Below the pieces are notes generated by a model. It searched no databases. It had not been told where the DNA came from and worked only from the letters and a program-made list of their open reading frames with translations. This document shows, in pieces, positions 1-12,086 of a stretch of DNA of 64,000 bases (positions within the stretch are counted from its first letter, which is position 1; each line of letters begins with the position of its first letter). This stretch comes from Apostichopus japonicus (taxonomy: Eukaryota > Echinodermata > Holothuroidea > Aspidochirotida > Stichopodidae), in NCBI RefSeq assembly GCF_037975245.1, contig NC_092577.1:139501-203500 (forward strand). Reading direction: 5' to 3'. The position numbers and the translations under genes were made by a program.

Positions 1-1205
1 AGCTAAAAACAGACAGCTACGACAGGTGATGGAAAGACTCCGACAGCTTGTATGGGACATAAACACCATGATGGCAATGAAGCATACCCACCCATCTTGA
101 TGGCAATGAAGCATGCCCACCCATCCTGATGGCAATGAAGCATACCCACCCGTCTTTAGAAACATTAAGATGACACGAGGGTCATGGTATGAATGATATT
201 TGTCTGATGGAAAGATTCCCACAGCTTGTATGGGACATAAACACCATGATGGCAATGAAGCATACCCACCCATCTTGAGAAACATTAAGATGACATCTCT
301 TGTAACACCAGGGTCATGGTATGAATGATATTTGTCTGATGGAAAGACTCCGACAGCTTATATGGGACATAAACACCATGATGGCAATGAAGCATACCCA
401 CCCATCTTGATGGCAATGAAGCATGCCCACCCATCCTGATGGCAATGAAGCATACCCACCCGTCTTGAGAAACATTAAGATGACACCAGGGTCATGGTAT
501 GAATGATATTTGTCTGATGGAAAGATTCCCACAGCTTGTATGGGACATTAACACCATTATGGCAATGAAGCATACCCACCCATCTTGAGAAACATTAAGA
601 TGACATCTCTTGTAACACCAGGGTCATGGTATGAATGATATTTGTCTGATGGAAAGATTCCCACAGCTTATATGGGACATAAACACCATGATGGCAATGA
701 AGCATACCCACCCATCATAAGAAACATTAAGATGATATCTCTTGTAACACCAGGGTCATGGTAAGAATGATATTTACTGTCTGATGGAAAGATTCCCACA
801 GCTTGTATGTGACATAAACACCATGATGGCAATGAAGCATACCCACCCATCATAAGAAACATTTGGATGACATCTCTTGTAACACCAGGGTCATGGTACA
901 AATGATATTTGTCTGATGGAAAGATTCCCACAGCTTATATGGGATATAAACACCATGATGGCAATGAAGCATACCCACCCATCATGAGAAACATTAAGAT
1001 GGCATCTCTTGTAACACCAGGGTCATGGTACAAATGATATTTGTCTGATGGAAAGATTCCCACAGCTTATATGGGACATGAACACCATGATGGCAATGAA
1101 GCATACCCACCCATCATAAGAAACATTAAGGTGACAGCTCTTGTAACACCAGGTCCATGGTATGAATGATATTTACTGTCTGATGGAAAGATTCCAACAA
1201 TTTGT
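1..1205. repeat. Minisatellite, ~132-bp unit with an internal 31-bp sub-repeat
   Basis: Units beginning TGATGGAAAGA recur at about 27, 206, 337, 516, 647, 782, 915, 1047 and 1181. Spacing is mostly 130-135 bp but about 180 bp where the 31-bp block GATGGCAATGAAGCATACCC... is repeated three times inside a unit. The array runs off the left edge. Short open frames on the minus strand here are by-products of the repeat. Confidence 0.9.
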
Positions 1206-2256
1206 ATGTGAACAATTGGGTAGCTCATTAATAAATTTCTTCTTTTTGAAGGAGCGTCATTCCTTTGAATTTTAATTAAATAAACTCAGCAGTTTGGCTA
1301 GGCACATGTTGAATTGGAACAAAGCCTCTTGTTTTTTTTATTTATAGTAATGAAAGTTGAAAGGACATTGTAAAAGATTTGTTTATGTTGTTCAGCTGTT
1401 AATCTGTGATGGTCAGTTGATGGTATGTTCTAATATTAGTAATGTTAAATAAGTGTATTTGACAAAGTGCACAATTCCACAATAAAATGATCCAAGGTGA
1501 CAATTTAAAGAAGCAAACATATAAATATTTAAAGCAAAAAACAACCAAAAAGTAAATACTTTAAAGTCTAAAGCAGAAGGACAAGAATAGTAAAAATAAA
1601 TGACAAGTATATTGATATATACACTATATTATTATTAAATAGATGAGTTTTAAGTCTACACTTTAAAATCTCAACTAATGGGTTTGAACAAACAAAGATT
1701 GGTGAATTGTTGACATGCTATGGATCCAGAATAACAAAGAAACAGTCTTAGTATTGACATTTACTTGAACAAGAGTTCTTTACAGCTCTTGTTTGAACAA
1801 AGAAATTTAGAATCAGACCTTAACTTATGCTTAGAATATACGACTCAATAAGGTCACACAAATGACCTTATGGCAAGTCAGTTTGATTGCAGTATCCATA
1901 GTATGATGCGCACAAATGAGAGGTTTGAGTGATTCGCAGATAAACCATCCAATAACAAATTACATCCATCTAAACCAGAACAATTACAAACATGCACTAA
2001 CTTAAATAAGAATGACTAACTTACACTTATAAGATAAGGAAGCTGAACAGATATTAGAAATGTGATTTTCCTTTGAAAACTGCAAGTGAAATTAAAACAC
2101 CTAGATTCCAAGCCCTACACAAAAAAACATTTACAAATTATTCAACAATCTTGATCAGACTGATAGTGAAGAGAAAAAAACAGAAATTCCGAGACCTATA
2201 GATCGCAAATTATGTCTCTGACTGGTGGAATAAAAGCAAGAAATGACATGTTCATA
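1206..2256. other. AT-rich non-coding stretch, nothing recognised
   Basis: No open frame, repeat or element end that I can support. It separates two tandem arrays. Confidence 0.5.
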
Positions 2257-2690
2257 TAGTCCTTTGTATCGTGAAGACAAGCTGCATGTGTGCCCCTGAC
2301 ATTAATGTGATTAACATTAGCAAGGAATTACATGTCATACAGTCTTCATATCATGAAGACACGGTACTGTACATGTGTGCACCTGACATTAATGTGATTA
2401 ACATTAGCAAGGAATAACATGTCATACAGTCTTCATATCGTGTAGACAAGCTGCATGTGTGCACCTGACATTAATGTGATTAACATTAGCAAGGAATTAC
2501 ATGTCATACAGTCTTCATATCGTGTAGACAAGCTGCATGTGTGCACCTGACATTAATGTGATAAACATTAGCAAGGAATTACATGTCATACAGTCTTCAT
2601 ATCATGAAGACAAGCTGCATGTGTGCACCTGACATTAATGTGATTAACATTAGCAAGGAATTACATGTCATACAGTCTTCATGAATATCA
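2257..2690. repeat. Tandem repeat, ~82-86-bp unit, five copies
   Basis: Five copies of a unit containing ACATTAATGTGATTAACATT and ATTACATGTCATACAGTCTT. Each has the inverted repeat AATGTGATTAACATT. A short open frame starting in the last copy is not a credible gene. Confidence 0.85.
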
Positions 2691-2828
2691 TTCATGACAC
2701 ATTAGAGAGCAGTGACTGCCATGAGCAGAGTGATATGCCTATTGTTATTGGTCATACAAGTAAAACGAATATCGTTCATGACATGTTAGAGAGCAGTGAC
2801 TGTGCCATGGGCAGAGAAATATGCCTAT

Positions 2829-3172
2829 CAGTGGCGGAGCGTCCATACAGTCAAGGGGGTGGGGGGGCATATGCCCCCCCTGACAGACTCAAATGGACTG
2901 CTGGCGCCCTTTTCAGCTTTTTACCACTTTTTACTTATTCGCGATTATTGACCTTTTTATTGCGCTCTCATCTACCTATTGACGTTTGTCACATTATCTG
3001 CAAATTAGCAAGGCCCGGAAAGGGTCATTTCCGGCGATCTAGGGAGTATCATTACTCAAAAAATGTCTGTATGCCCTGCGCCAACCTGTGGTGGCGCTCC
3101 GCTTAGATAGTGTAGAAAGCGCCCCTACAGACCATTCTCGCCCCCTGACCAATAACCTTAGCTCCGCCACTG
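2829..3172 (-). mobile_element. Non-autonomous hAT-like MITE (copy A)
   Basis: The ends are CAGTGGCGGAGC and its inverted partner GCTCCGCCACTG. The 8-bp flanks are ATGCCTAT on the left and ATGCCTTG on the right, a 6/8 match that suggests a decayed 8-bp target duplication, as made by hAT elements. Near 3075-3120 it carries, inverted, the GC-rich core (ACTATCTAAGCGGAGCGCCA... GGTTGGCGC) shared with the elements at 44550, 45946, 46259 and 47271. There is no transposase. Confidence 0.75.
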
Positions 3173-3529
3173 ATGCCTTGTACTTGTCACACAAATTAAA
3201 AGTCAACAAAGTATTCTTTTGAAATGTAACAATATGCCCATGATTTTACCAGAAAACTTAATTATGTTGTTGAAATGAATGCCATCAGTTGCGTATAATG
3301 TCATATTAAATACCTCGATCTTCACACCAAAGATCTTACAAACAACATCTACTAACTCAAAAGTCTTCTTTCACGCCATGACTCACAAGCGCACTTGAAT
3401 AAGTTTGGATATTATTATGACAGCAAACAAATTCTAGAGTCGGGTAAAGTCTGCAATATTTTCAGTGAATGATATTAGTGTAGATAAGTTTGGACAATAT
3501 CTAGGACACCCCTGACATTGATATGCTGA
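3173..3529. other. Unassigned non-coding stretch
   Basis: Lies between the MITE and the 52-bp array. If the GRIP-like gene has exons or 3' UTR downstream of its array they would be here, but I see no convincing coding segment. Confidence 0.4.
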
Positions 3530-6500
3530 TTTCTTCACTTAGCTTTCTTATCTTTTACAGCATGTTTAATCAATTCTCTGTGTGTTTCACTTAGCTTTCT
3601 TATCTTTTACAGCATGTTTCATCAATTCTCTATGTGTTTCACTTAGCTTTCTTATCTTTTACAGCATGGTTAATCAATTCTCTATGTGTTTCACTTAGCT
3701 TTCTTATCTTTTACATCATGTTTAATCAATTCTCTATGTGTTTCACTTAGATTTCTTATCGTTTACAGCATGTTTAATCAATTCTCTATGTGTTTCACTT
3801 AGATTTCTTATCGTTTACAGCATGTTTAATCAATTCTCTATGTGTTTCACTTAGCTTTCTTATCTTTTACAGCATGTTTAATCAATTCTCTATGTGTTTC
3901 ACTTAGCTTTCTTATCTTTTACAGCATGTTTAATCAATTCTCTATGTGTTTCACTTAGCTTTCTTATCTTTTACAGCATGTTTCATCAATTCTCTGTGTG
4001 TTTCACTTAGCTTTCTTATCTTTTACAGCATGTTTAATCAATTCTCTATGTGTTTCACTTAGCTTTCTTATCTTTTACAGCATGTTTAATCAATTCTCTA
4101 TGTGTTTCACTTAGCTTTCTTATCTTTTACAGCATGTTAAAATCAATTCTCTGTGTGTTTCACTTAGCTTTCTTATCTTTTACAGCATGTTTAATCAATT
4201 CTCTGTGTGTTTCACTTAGCTTTCTTATCTTTTACAGCATGTTTAATCAATTCTCTGTGTGTTTCACTTAGCTTTCTTATCTTTTACAGCATGTTTAATC
4301 AATTCTCTATGTGTTTCACTTAGCTTTCTTATCTTTTACAGCATGTTAAAATCAATTCTTTGTGTGTTTCACTTAGCTTTCTTATCTTTTACAGCATGTT
4401 TAATCAATTCTCTGTGTGTTTCACTTAGCTTTCTTATCTTTTACAGCATGTTTCATCAATTCTCTGTGTGTTTCACTTAGCTTTCTTATCTTTTACAGCA
4501 TGTTTCATCAATTCTCTGTGTGTTTCACTTATCTTTCTTATCTTTTACAGCATGTTTAATCAATTCTCTGTGTGTTTCACTTAGCTTTCTTATCTTTTAC
4601 AGCATGTTTCATCAATTCTCTGTGTGTTTCACTTAGCTTTCTTATCTTTTACAGCATGTTTCATCAATTCTCTGTGTGTTTCACTTAGCTTTCTTATCTT
4701 TTACAGCATGTTAAAATCAATTCTCTGTGTGTTTCACTTAGCTTTCTTATCTTTTACAGCATGTTTAATCAATTCTCTGTGTGTTTCACTTAGCTTTCTT
4801 ATCTTTTACAGCATGTTTAATCAATTCTCTGTGTGTTTCACTTAGCTTTCTTATCTTTTACAGCATGTTTAATCAATTCTCTGTGTGTTTCACTTAGCTT
4901 TCTTATCTTTTACAGCATGTTTAATCAATTCTCTGTGTGTTTCACTTAGCTTTCTTATCTTTTACAGCATGTTTAATCAATTCTCTGTGTGTTTCACTTA
5001 GCTTTCTTATCTTTTACAGCATGTTTAATCAATTCTCTGTGTGTTTCACTTAGCTTTCTTATCTTTTACAGCATGTTTAATCAATTCTCTGTGTGTTTCA
5101 CTTATCTTTCTTACCTTTTACAGCATGTTTAATCAATTCTCTGTGTGTTTCACTTAGCTTTCTTATCTTTTACAGCATGTTTCATCAATTCTCTGTGTGT
5201 TTCACTTAGCTTTCTTATCTTTTACAGCATGTTTAATCAATTCTCTGTGTGTTTCACTTAGCTTTCTTATCTTTTACAGCATGTTTAATCAATTCTCTGT
5301 GTGTTTCACTTTGCTTTCTTATCTTTTACAGCATGGTTAATCAATTCTCTGTGTGTTTCACTTTGCTTTCTTATCTTTTACAGCATGGTTAATCAATTCT
5401 CTGTGTGTTTCACTTAGCTTTCTTATCTTTTACAGCATGTTTAATCAATTCTCTGTGTGTTTCACTTAGCTTTCTTATCTTTTACAGCATGTTTAATCAA
5501 TTCTCTGTGTGTTTCACTTAGCTTTCTTATCTTTTACAGCATGTTTAATCAATTCTCTGTGTGTTTCACTTAGCTTTCTTATCTTTTACAGCATGTTTCA
5601 TCAGTTCTCTATGTGTTTCACTTAGCTTTCTTATCTTTTACAGCATGTTTCATCAATTCTCTGTGTGTTTCACTTAGCTTTCTTATCTTTTACAGCATGT
5701 TTAATCAATTCTCTGTGTGTTTCACTTAGCTTTCTTATCTTTTACAGCATGGTTAATCAATTCTCTGTGTGTTTCACTTAGCTTTCTTATCTTTTACAGC
5801 ATGTTTCATCAATTCTCTGTGTGTTTCACTTAGCTTTCTTATCTTTTACAGCATGGTTCATCAATTCTCTGTGTGTTTCACTTAGCTTTCTTATCTTTTA
5901 CAGCATGTTTAATCAATTCTCTGTGTTTCACTTAGCTTTCTTATCTTTTACAGCATGTTTAATCAATTCTCTGTGTGTTTCACTTAGCTTTCTTATCTTT
6001 TACAGCATGTTTAATCAATTCTCTGTGTGTTTCACTTAGCTTTCTTATCTTTTACAGCATGTTTAATCAATTCTCTGTGTGTTTCACTTTGCTTTCTTAT
6101 CTTTTACAGCATGTTTAATCAATTCTCTGTGTGTTTCACTTAGCTTTCTTATCTTTTACAGCATGTTTCATCAATTCTCTGTGTGTTTCACTTAGCTTTC
6201 TTATCTTTTACAGCATGTTTCATCAATTCTCTGTGTGTTTCACTTAGCTTTCTTATCTTTTACAGCATGTTTCATCAATTCTCTGTGTGTTTCACTTAGC
6301 TTTCTTATCTTTTACAGCATGTTTCATCAATTCTCTGTGTGTTTCACTTAGCTTTCTTATCTTTTACAGCATGTTTAATCAATTCTCTGTGTGTTTCACT
6401 TAGCTTTCTTATCTTTTACAGCATGTTTAATCAATTCTCTGTGTGTTTCACTTAGCTTTCTTATCTTTTACAGCATGGTTAATCAATTCTCTGTGTGTTT

Positions 6501-7375
6501 CACTTAGCTTTCTTATCTTTTACAGCATGTTTCATCAATTCTCTGTGTGTTTCACTTAGCTTTCTTATCTTTTACAGCATGGTTAATCAATTCTCTATGT
6601 GTTTCACTTAGCTTTCTTATCTTTTACAGCATGTTTAATCAATTCTCTGTGTTTCACTTAGCTTTCTTATCTTTTACAGCATGTTTAATCAATTCTCTAT
6701 GTGTTTCACTTAGCTTTCTTATCTTTTACAGCATGGTTAATCAATTCTCTGTGTGTTTCACTTAGCTTTCTTATCTTTTACAGCATGTTTAATCAATTCT
6801 CTGTGTTTCACTTAGCTTTCTTATCTTTTACAGCATGTTTCATCAATTCTCTGTGTGTTTCACTTAGCTTTCTTATCTTTTACAGCATGGTTAATCAATT
6901 CTCTATGTGTTTCACTTAGCTTTCTTATCTTTTACAGCATGTTTAATCAATTCTCTGTGTTTCACTTAGCTTTCTTATCTTTTACAGCATGTTTCATCAA
7001 TTCTCTATGTGTTTCACTTAGCTTTCTTATCTTTTACAGCATGTTTCATCAATTCTCTATGTGTTTCACTTAGCTTTCTTATCTTTTACAGCATGTTTCA
7101 TCAATTCTCTGTGTGTTTCACTTAGCTTTCTTATCTTTTACAGCATGTTTAATCAATTCTCTATGTGTTTCACTTAGCTTTCTTATCTTTTACAGCATGT
7201 TTAATCAATTCTCTATGTGTTTCACTTAGCTTTCTTATCTTTTACATCATGTTTAATCAATTCTCTATGTGTTTCACTTAGCTTTCTTATCTTTTACATC
7301 ATGTTTAATCAATTCTCTATGTGTTTCACTTAGCTTTCTTATCTTTTACAGCATGGTTAATCAATTCTCTATGTG
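3530..7375 (-). repeat. 52-bp minisatellite, ~74 copies, made from a coding exon end
   Basis: The plus-strand unit contains CTTAGCTTTCTTATCTTTTA CAG CATG...TCAATTCTCT. Period is 52 bp, with some 50- and 54-bp variants (GTGTTTCAC, GTTAAAATC). The gene-proximal unit (about 7326-7378) is read in frame as the end of the GRIP-like protein on the minus strand. The other units lie downstream of that reading frame. Each unit also has a strong acceptor-like TTTCTTATCTTTTACAG on the plus strand and a weak donor-like GCT|GTAAAAG on the minus strand. Small plus-strand open frames in the array are artefacts. Confidence 0.95.
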
Positions 7376-7841
7376 TTTCAGAGAATTCTAATAATGTCAT
7401 GATCATTTCCAGATTGCCTTCTTTTTCCCGACCTGTCAGATAATAGAACACAGCACTCTTTAACATACCAATCTTAGCATCATCAATGCTGGCCACATTT
7501 GGACCCTTTTTGTACGTCTCTTCCCTCTTAGAATCTTTCATTTTCTGGAGCTTTCTCTCTGTTCTTGATAATTTCTCAACTAGTTTCTGGGTGAGGGGAT
7601 CTCCCTTCTCCATGGCAAACCTTCTGACTAGCTCTTCCTCCTGTTCTATTAAGACAGCTTCTTGTCCTTTCTGATAGAGTTCTAGATATCTTCTTTGGTG
7701 TATTTTTTCTCTCTGGTTCTGGTCATCCGTCACCTGAGCCAGTTTTGATTCCATCTCAGAGATCCTTGCTATCTTATCCTGCAGTGTCGATTCTACATCT
7801 TCTGTGTGTTCAGTTAGCTTTTCCAGTTTAGTTGTTACGTC
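7326..7841 (-). CDS. GRIP-like gene, last visible exon
   Basis: Acceptor CCTTTCCTCAG|GACGTAACA. It encodes coiled coil, then the GRIP-like segment, and ends in KDKKAK and TGA. The final 17 codons are the first unit of the 52-bp array. The TGA comes from the shifted frame (52 = 3 x 17 + 1) at the start of the second unit. Alternatively splicing leaves within the unit at GCT|GTAAAAG. Confidence 0.75.
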   Translation of the reverse strand, partial: DVTTKLEKLTEHTEDVESTLQDKIARISEMESKLAQVTDDQNQREKIHQRRYLELYQKGQEAVLIEQEEELVRRFAMEKGDPLTQKLVEKLSRTERKLQKMKDSKREETYKKGPNVASIDDAKIGMLKSAVFYYLTGREKEGNLEMIMTLLEFSETHRELINHAVKDKKAK

Positions 7842-8741
7842 CTGAGGAAAGGGCAGAGGTGTTTGATATTCCCCTTACTTTGGGTCTTGCTGACTTATGC
7901 AGCTAATCATTTTACTTAAATGAAGGGCAGAGAAATATCTAACAAAAACTGACAAATTTGTGGAGTAAGATGATAGTTGATAGTGTCAATATGATCCTTG
8001 TGTAGACTGAAAGTTATTGTAAAGAATTATACACTATTATCAGTTTACTGTTCACAATACTCTTAACCCTTGTGTAGACTGTAAGTTATTGTAAAGAATT
8101 ATAGGCCTACACTATTATCAGTTTACTGTTCACAATACTGTTAACCCTTGTGTAGACTGAAAGTTATTGTAAAGAATTATACACTAACAGTTTATTGTTC
8201 ACAATACTGTTAACCCTTTTGTAGACTGAAGCTTATTATAAATAATTATACACTGTTATTAGTTCACTGTTCACACTCAGGCTACTGTTAACCCTTTTGT
8301 AGACTGAAGCTTATTATAAATAATTATACACTGTTATTAGTTTACTGTTCACACTCAGGCTACTGTTAACCCTTGTGTAAACTGAAGCTCATTGAATAGA
8401 ATTATACACTGTTATTAGTTTACTGTAATCATAACTGTGATGATACTCACATCATGTTGCTTGTCCATGGCTGTTAACTTATCATCAAGATCTTTAAGTT
8501 TGTCATTTAGTTGTTGATTCTGTTGGTTCAGCTCTCGATGATCAGATTCTTTATCAGTTAATTCTCCCTCCAAGGATTTGATCTTCTTTCTCAGTTCTTG
8601 AATCTTCCTGTCTTTCTGCTGCATTGGAGTAATTGCTTTGTAGTCCTTACCATCTTCACCTTTTGTCTTTGTTCCATTGTCCTTTGATTTATTTTTTGAT
8701 TTGTTTGTGGCTTGGATCTGCCCTTCCTCCATTGATGTTGA
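7326..8741 (-). CDS. Coiled-coil protein with GRIP-like C-terminus (3' part of gene)
   Basis: Two exons join in phase 0: 8741-8451 (97 codons) and 7841-7326 (171 codons plus stop). Sequence shows a lysine-rich segment, then long heptad-rich coiled coil (QELRKKIKSLEGELTDKE, LTEHTEDVESTLQDKIARIS). The last 50 residues contain IGMLKSAVFYYLTGREKEG followed by MIMTLLEFS. That spacing resembles GRIP domains of golgins, which bind ARL1 at the trans-Golgi, but the tyrosine usual at the start of the GRIP helix is methionine here, so ARL1 binding is uncertain. The 5' exon has an acceptor (ATTATCTTGCAG), so upstream sequence exists; the first ATG (STSMEEG) could be the start after a 5'-UTR intron, or the gene may continue upstream. 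The exact golgin is not recognised. Confidence 0.7.
7960..8430. repeat. Tandem repeat, ~70-80-bp unit, six copies
   Basis: Intronic array starting about 20 nt after the donor of the 8451-8741 exon. The shared unit contains GTAGACTGAAAGTTATTGTA, ATTATACACT and CAGTTTACTGTTCACA. Unit length varies through small indels. Confidence 0.85.
8451..8741 (-). CDS. GRIP-like gene, penultimate exon
   Basis: Acceptor ATTATCTTGCAG|TCAACA, donor CATGAT|GTGAGTATCA. It is 291 nt, phase 0 at both ends, and encodes a charged N-terminal part and the first coiled-coil stretch ending TAMDKQHD. Confidence 0.75.
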
Positions 8742-8957
8742 CTGCAAGATAATAAATATTACAGATCGCCAATATTATTGTTGTTTTTGACGTGATTGAT
8801 GGCCCAATACGTATATGGTGTATTCATAAATTTCTTATCATTTACAGCTGATTATTAACTTGTAGTATACGAATGTCCCTTTCATATTTGTGATTCCATG
8901 AAGTTAATATATAGTAAATGTAACTTACCATGTTCACCTAGCAGGATATAAATAAAA

Positions 8958-8963
8958 TATTTA

Positions 8964-9013
<50 letters not shown>

Positions 9014-9101
9014 TAGATAGATATATATATATATATAGATATACATAGATATATATATATAGATCTATATCTATATATGTCTATATATATGTCTAAATAT
9101 A

Positions 9102-9139
<38 letters not shown>
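8958..9139. repeat. (AT)n / (GATA)-like microsatellite
   Basis: About 180 bp of nearly pure TA dinucleotides interrupted by AGAT, CTAT and GTCTA. Highly self-complementary. Confidence 0.95.
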
Positions 9140-9142
<3 letters not shown>

Positions 9143-9844
9143 AACCAGGTCTTTTAAAAAAATTCCATTGAATTTGATATACTCTCTCACATGCAGTTTA
9201 TGCTTTATACTTGCTACAAGAGAACAAGGAATATTTTAAAATACTTAAATTTCTGGAGGCTTGCCCTGGAGAGATATACTGTAAGTGTAATTCCTCTTTC
9301 TGACATACTTATTTGCACAAAAATTGTGACAAGGATCTAGAAGTGCTTCACCTTCTTGGGGCCCTGCACTTCCAGACAAAAGTGTGTAAAGTTTATGAAT
9401 AAAGCAAGTTTTTGCTGCAATTTTTCAAAATGTTGCTCTGGTAGACACTGCAAGTTGGTCTCGAAATGAACATCCCTCTTGAAAATGGTGTATGTACAAC
9501 CCTACATATATGACATTAAAGTTTTTGCATAATATTGATTTGCATGTAAATATTAAAATTTGTTTCACCAATGAGGGGGGAGGGGTAGGACGTGTTCCCT
9601 AGCCCCCTAAACTTCCAATGATGTGCACTTTATACAGGTGCATATTTGCCAACCCTCTCAAATGTTTTGCTTCCCCCTATTTAAATTTTTTTGGCTGCCA
9701 ATGTGTATAGATATCAATAACCATGCTCATTGAGCAGGATAGACTACATGTTAACCTTAAAATTAATATATATATAACTTTACTTCTAAATAAGTAGCTA
9801 GACCATTAATAACCTAAAACTATGTAGATACAACGCTTTCTAGT
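9140..9844. other. Intergenic, nothing recognised
   Basis: AT-rich sequence with no supported gene or repeat. It lies upstream of the visible GRIP-like exons on the minus strand, so missed small upstream exons are possible. Confidence 0.4.
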
Positions 9845-12086
9845 CACTTCGCCCAACAACCATTTCGCCCAACTGCCATTTCGCCCAACCAGCCTGGTCA
9901 TTTCGCCCAACCATCATAGTCATTTCGCCCAACCATCATGGTCATTTCGCCCAACCATCATAGTCATTTCGCCCAACCTTATTTTTACTAATATTCTGTC
10001 AGAATAATATTACTTTTTCTATTCCACTAGTTCAATTTGATTTATTTTGGGTTAGGTTACTTCGTAATAGGTAAATAAAAAAGTGAGGTTCGCTCGATAT
10101 CGATCGGAGTCTGAGCAGTTATTTCGGGTATAATGGGAGGATTACACTACTTTAGGCGTTTACGCATACAATGGAAGTTATATTATTATACAAACACAGT
10201 GCAATCGGTCTTCATAAAAACCTATCAAACCTAACCCCTAAAACACTGATCCATCCTACTGACTAACAATTCCCGAACGTTTCCTTATTAAATGGAAAAA
10301 AAAATATATATAAAACCCGTTCGTAATATTGAATTACTATATTTGGGCCATTCTCTGGAAAATGAAACTGGCATGAAAAAATTAAAGTGTTCAGCAGGAC
10401 CAAGTGCTATACTTTTTGTTTTAGAGGGATTCCTCAAGTTTCCTGTTTCATATTTTTTTCTTTAAAATTACAACCATAACATACTAATTTGCATAAATTT
10501 GCATTATTGTAAGTTGTAGCCAAAATTTGTAGTTTATAACTGTATATTTGTTTTTTCTACATGAGTATCTATAGAAATAATATTTCAGTTATCAACTGTC
10601 ACATGGAGGCAGTTATACATGGGTTCATTTATTTCATTCCTAAAGCAGAGGTTCCTGATCTTAAATTCTTCGTTAATAATGGGTGCTAATTAGCATAATT
10701 TGTGATGTCACACACGTGACCAAAATAACACAAAAGTTTTCATAAAAAGTAACTGACGTGCCTTATGATGTCCACACTTGATATGCAACCGTTCTTGGTA
10801 CAGACTGTTAGTTCTGCAAAATATCCAGTCAAATAATTATTCCTACGATTAATTAATAGCCTCTTATTAGTCGTAACACACGTGACCGATGGTCACGTGT
10901 GTGACATTTATCCATTGAAATGCAGAATGTCACACACGTGACCAAAAAATGTCACACACGTGACCCTCCAAGTAATGGCAGTAAAACTGTTTTAAAGTAA
11001 TTCCTATGGAATATCAACATCAGTGCTGTTCTTTGGTCATTACTAGAGTCACATTTGCACTGCAAAAATTGAATATTATGGACTGAAAATTCAGAATGTC
11101 ACACACGTGACCCAACAATGTCACACACGTGACCGGATTTTTTTAGCTTATGTAGTATTATGCTAATTTTAAGAAGTGAAATATTTAGGTGAAATGTCTT
11201 GTTAGAATGGAAACACATTAAGGTAGAAACTTGATAAATTAGGGTTATCCAGCCCTGTTAGAAACTGAGGAATTTGCCAATGTTTTTTTGTGCAAAAAAG
11301 CCAGTTTCATTTCACGTCACACACGTGACCGACCTTTATATGACCTCTGCCAGCACATGAATGTTCTGAATTTGGCTAAGCTATATTGTTTTGTGAAAGA
11401 GTCCCCTAGTGCATACTTAAGTACTACAATCAACCTAACTTTCTTTACCTAAAAGTAGTTACTTAGTGGTAAAGTGCAAATCTCCCCATTTTTCCGTCAC
11501 ACACGTGACCGAGAATGGCCCATTTAATCAATGTAACCACTTTATCAATGTAACCACATATGTAATCACATATGTAATCAATTTAACCACGACTTCAAGT
11601 TTCCTTAATACTCGGTTCGTATCCCGTAACGTTAACAATTCCCGAACGTTTACTATATCAAACCTAACCCCTAAAACACTGATCCATCCTCAAGATTCCT
11701 TAATATTCGGTTCGTATCCTGTAACGTTAAAATTCCCGAACGTTTCCTTACTAAAGTTATACAAAGTAAAGGACTTCAAGTTTCCTTAATATTCCTTAAT
11801 ATTCGAACGTTTACTATCATACCTTACCCCTAACACACTGACCAATCCTCAAGTTTCCTTAATATTCGGTTCGTATCCTGTAACGTTAACAATTCCCGAA
11901 CGTTTCCTTTTGAAATATCATATTTATCAAGGTTGGGCGAAATGACCAGACTGGTTGGGCGAAATGACCAGGCTGGTTGGGCGAAATGACCAGGCTGGTT
12001 GGGCGAAATGACCAGGCTGGTTGGTCGAAATGACCAGGCTGGTTGGGCGAAATGGCAGTTGGGCGAAATGGTTGTTGGGCGAAGTG
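9845..12086. mobile_element. Foldback-like element with ~130-bp repetitive inverted ends
   Basis: The left end is CACTTCGCCCAACAACC followed by about 22-bp blocks of CATTTCGCCCAACCAGCCTG. The right end is the inverted equivalent, finishing GGTTGTTGGGCGAAGTG. Inside, a block containing CCTAACCCCTAAAACACTGA occurs near 10230 and again near 11660, and CCCGAACGTTT recurs several times. I find no transposase frame and no clear target duplication, so the superfamily is undetermined. Confidence 0.75.
10707..11510. other. Eight dispersed perfect copies of GTCACACACGTGACC
   Basis: Perfect 15-mers start at 10707, 10929, 10951, 11098, 11120, 11316 and 11496, with one inverted copy at 10891-10905. A one-mismatch copy is at 10873. 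They are separated by unrelated sequence of unequal length. The motif holds the inverted repeat GTCAC-ACAC-GTGAC and the E-box CACGTG. It may be a binding site of the element's own transposase or of a host bHLH-type factor. Confidence 0.85.

Noticed and set aside
3533-7073. Plus-strand hydrophobic 72-73-codon frames (MFHLAFLSFTACLINS...)
   Set aside because: Antisense readings of the 52-bp units; membrane-like composition comes from T-rich repeat sequence.
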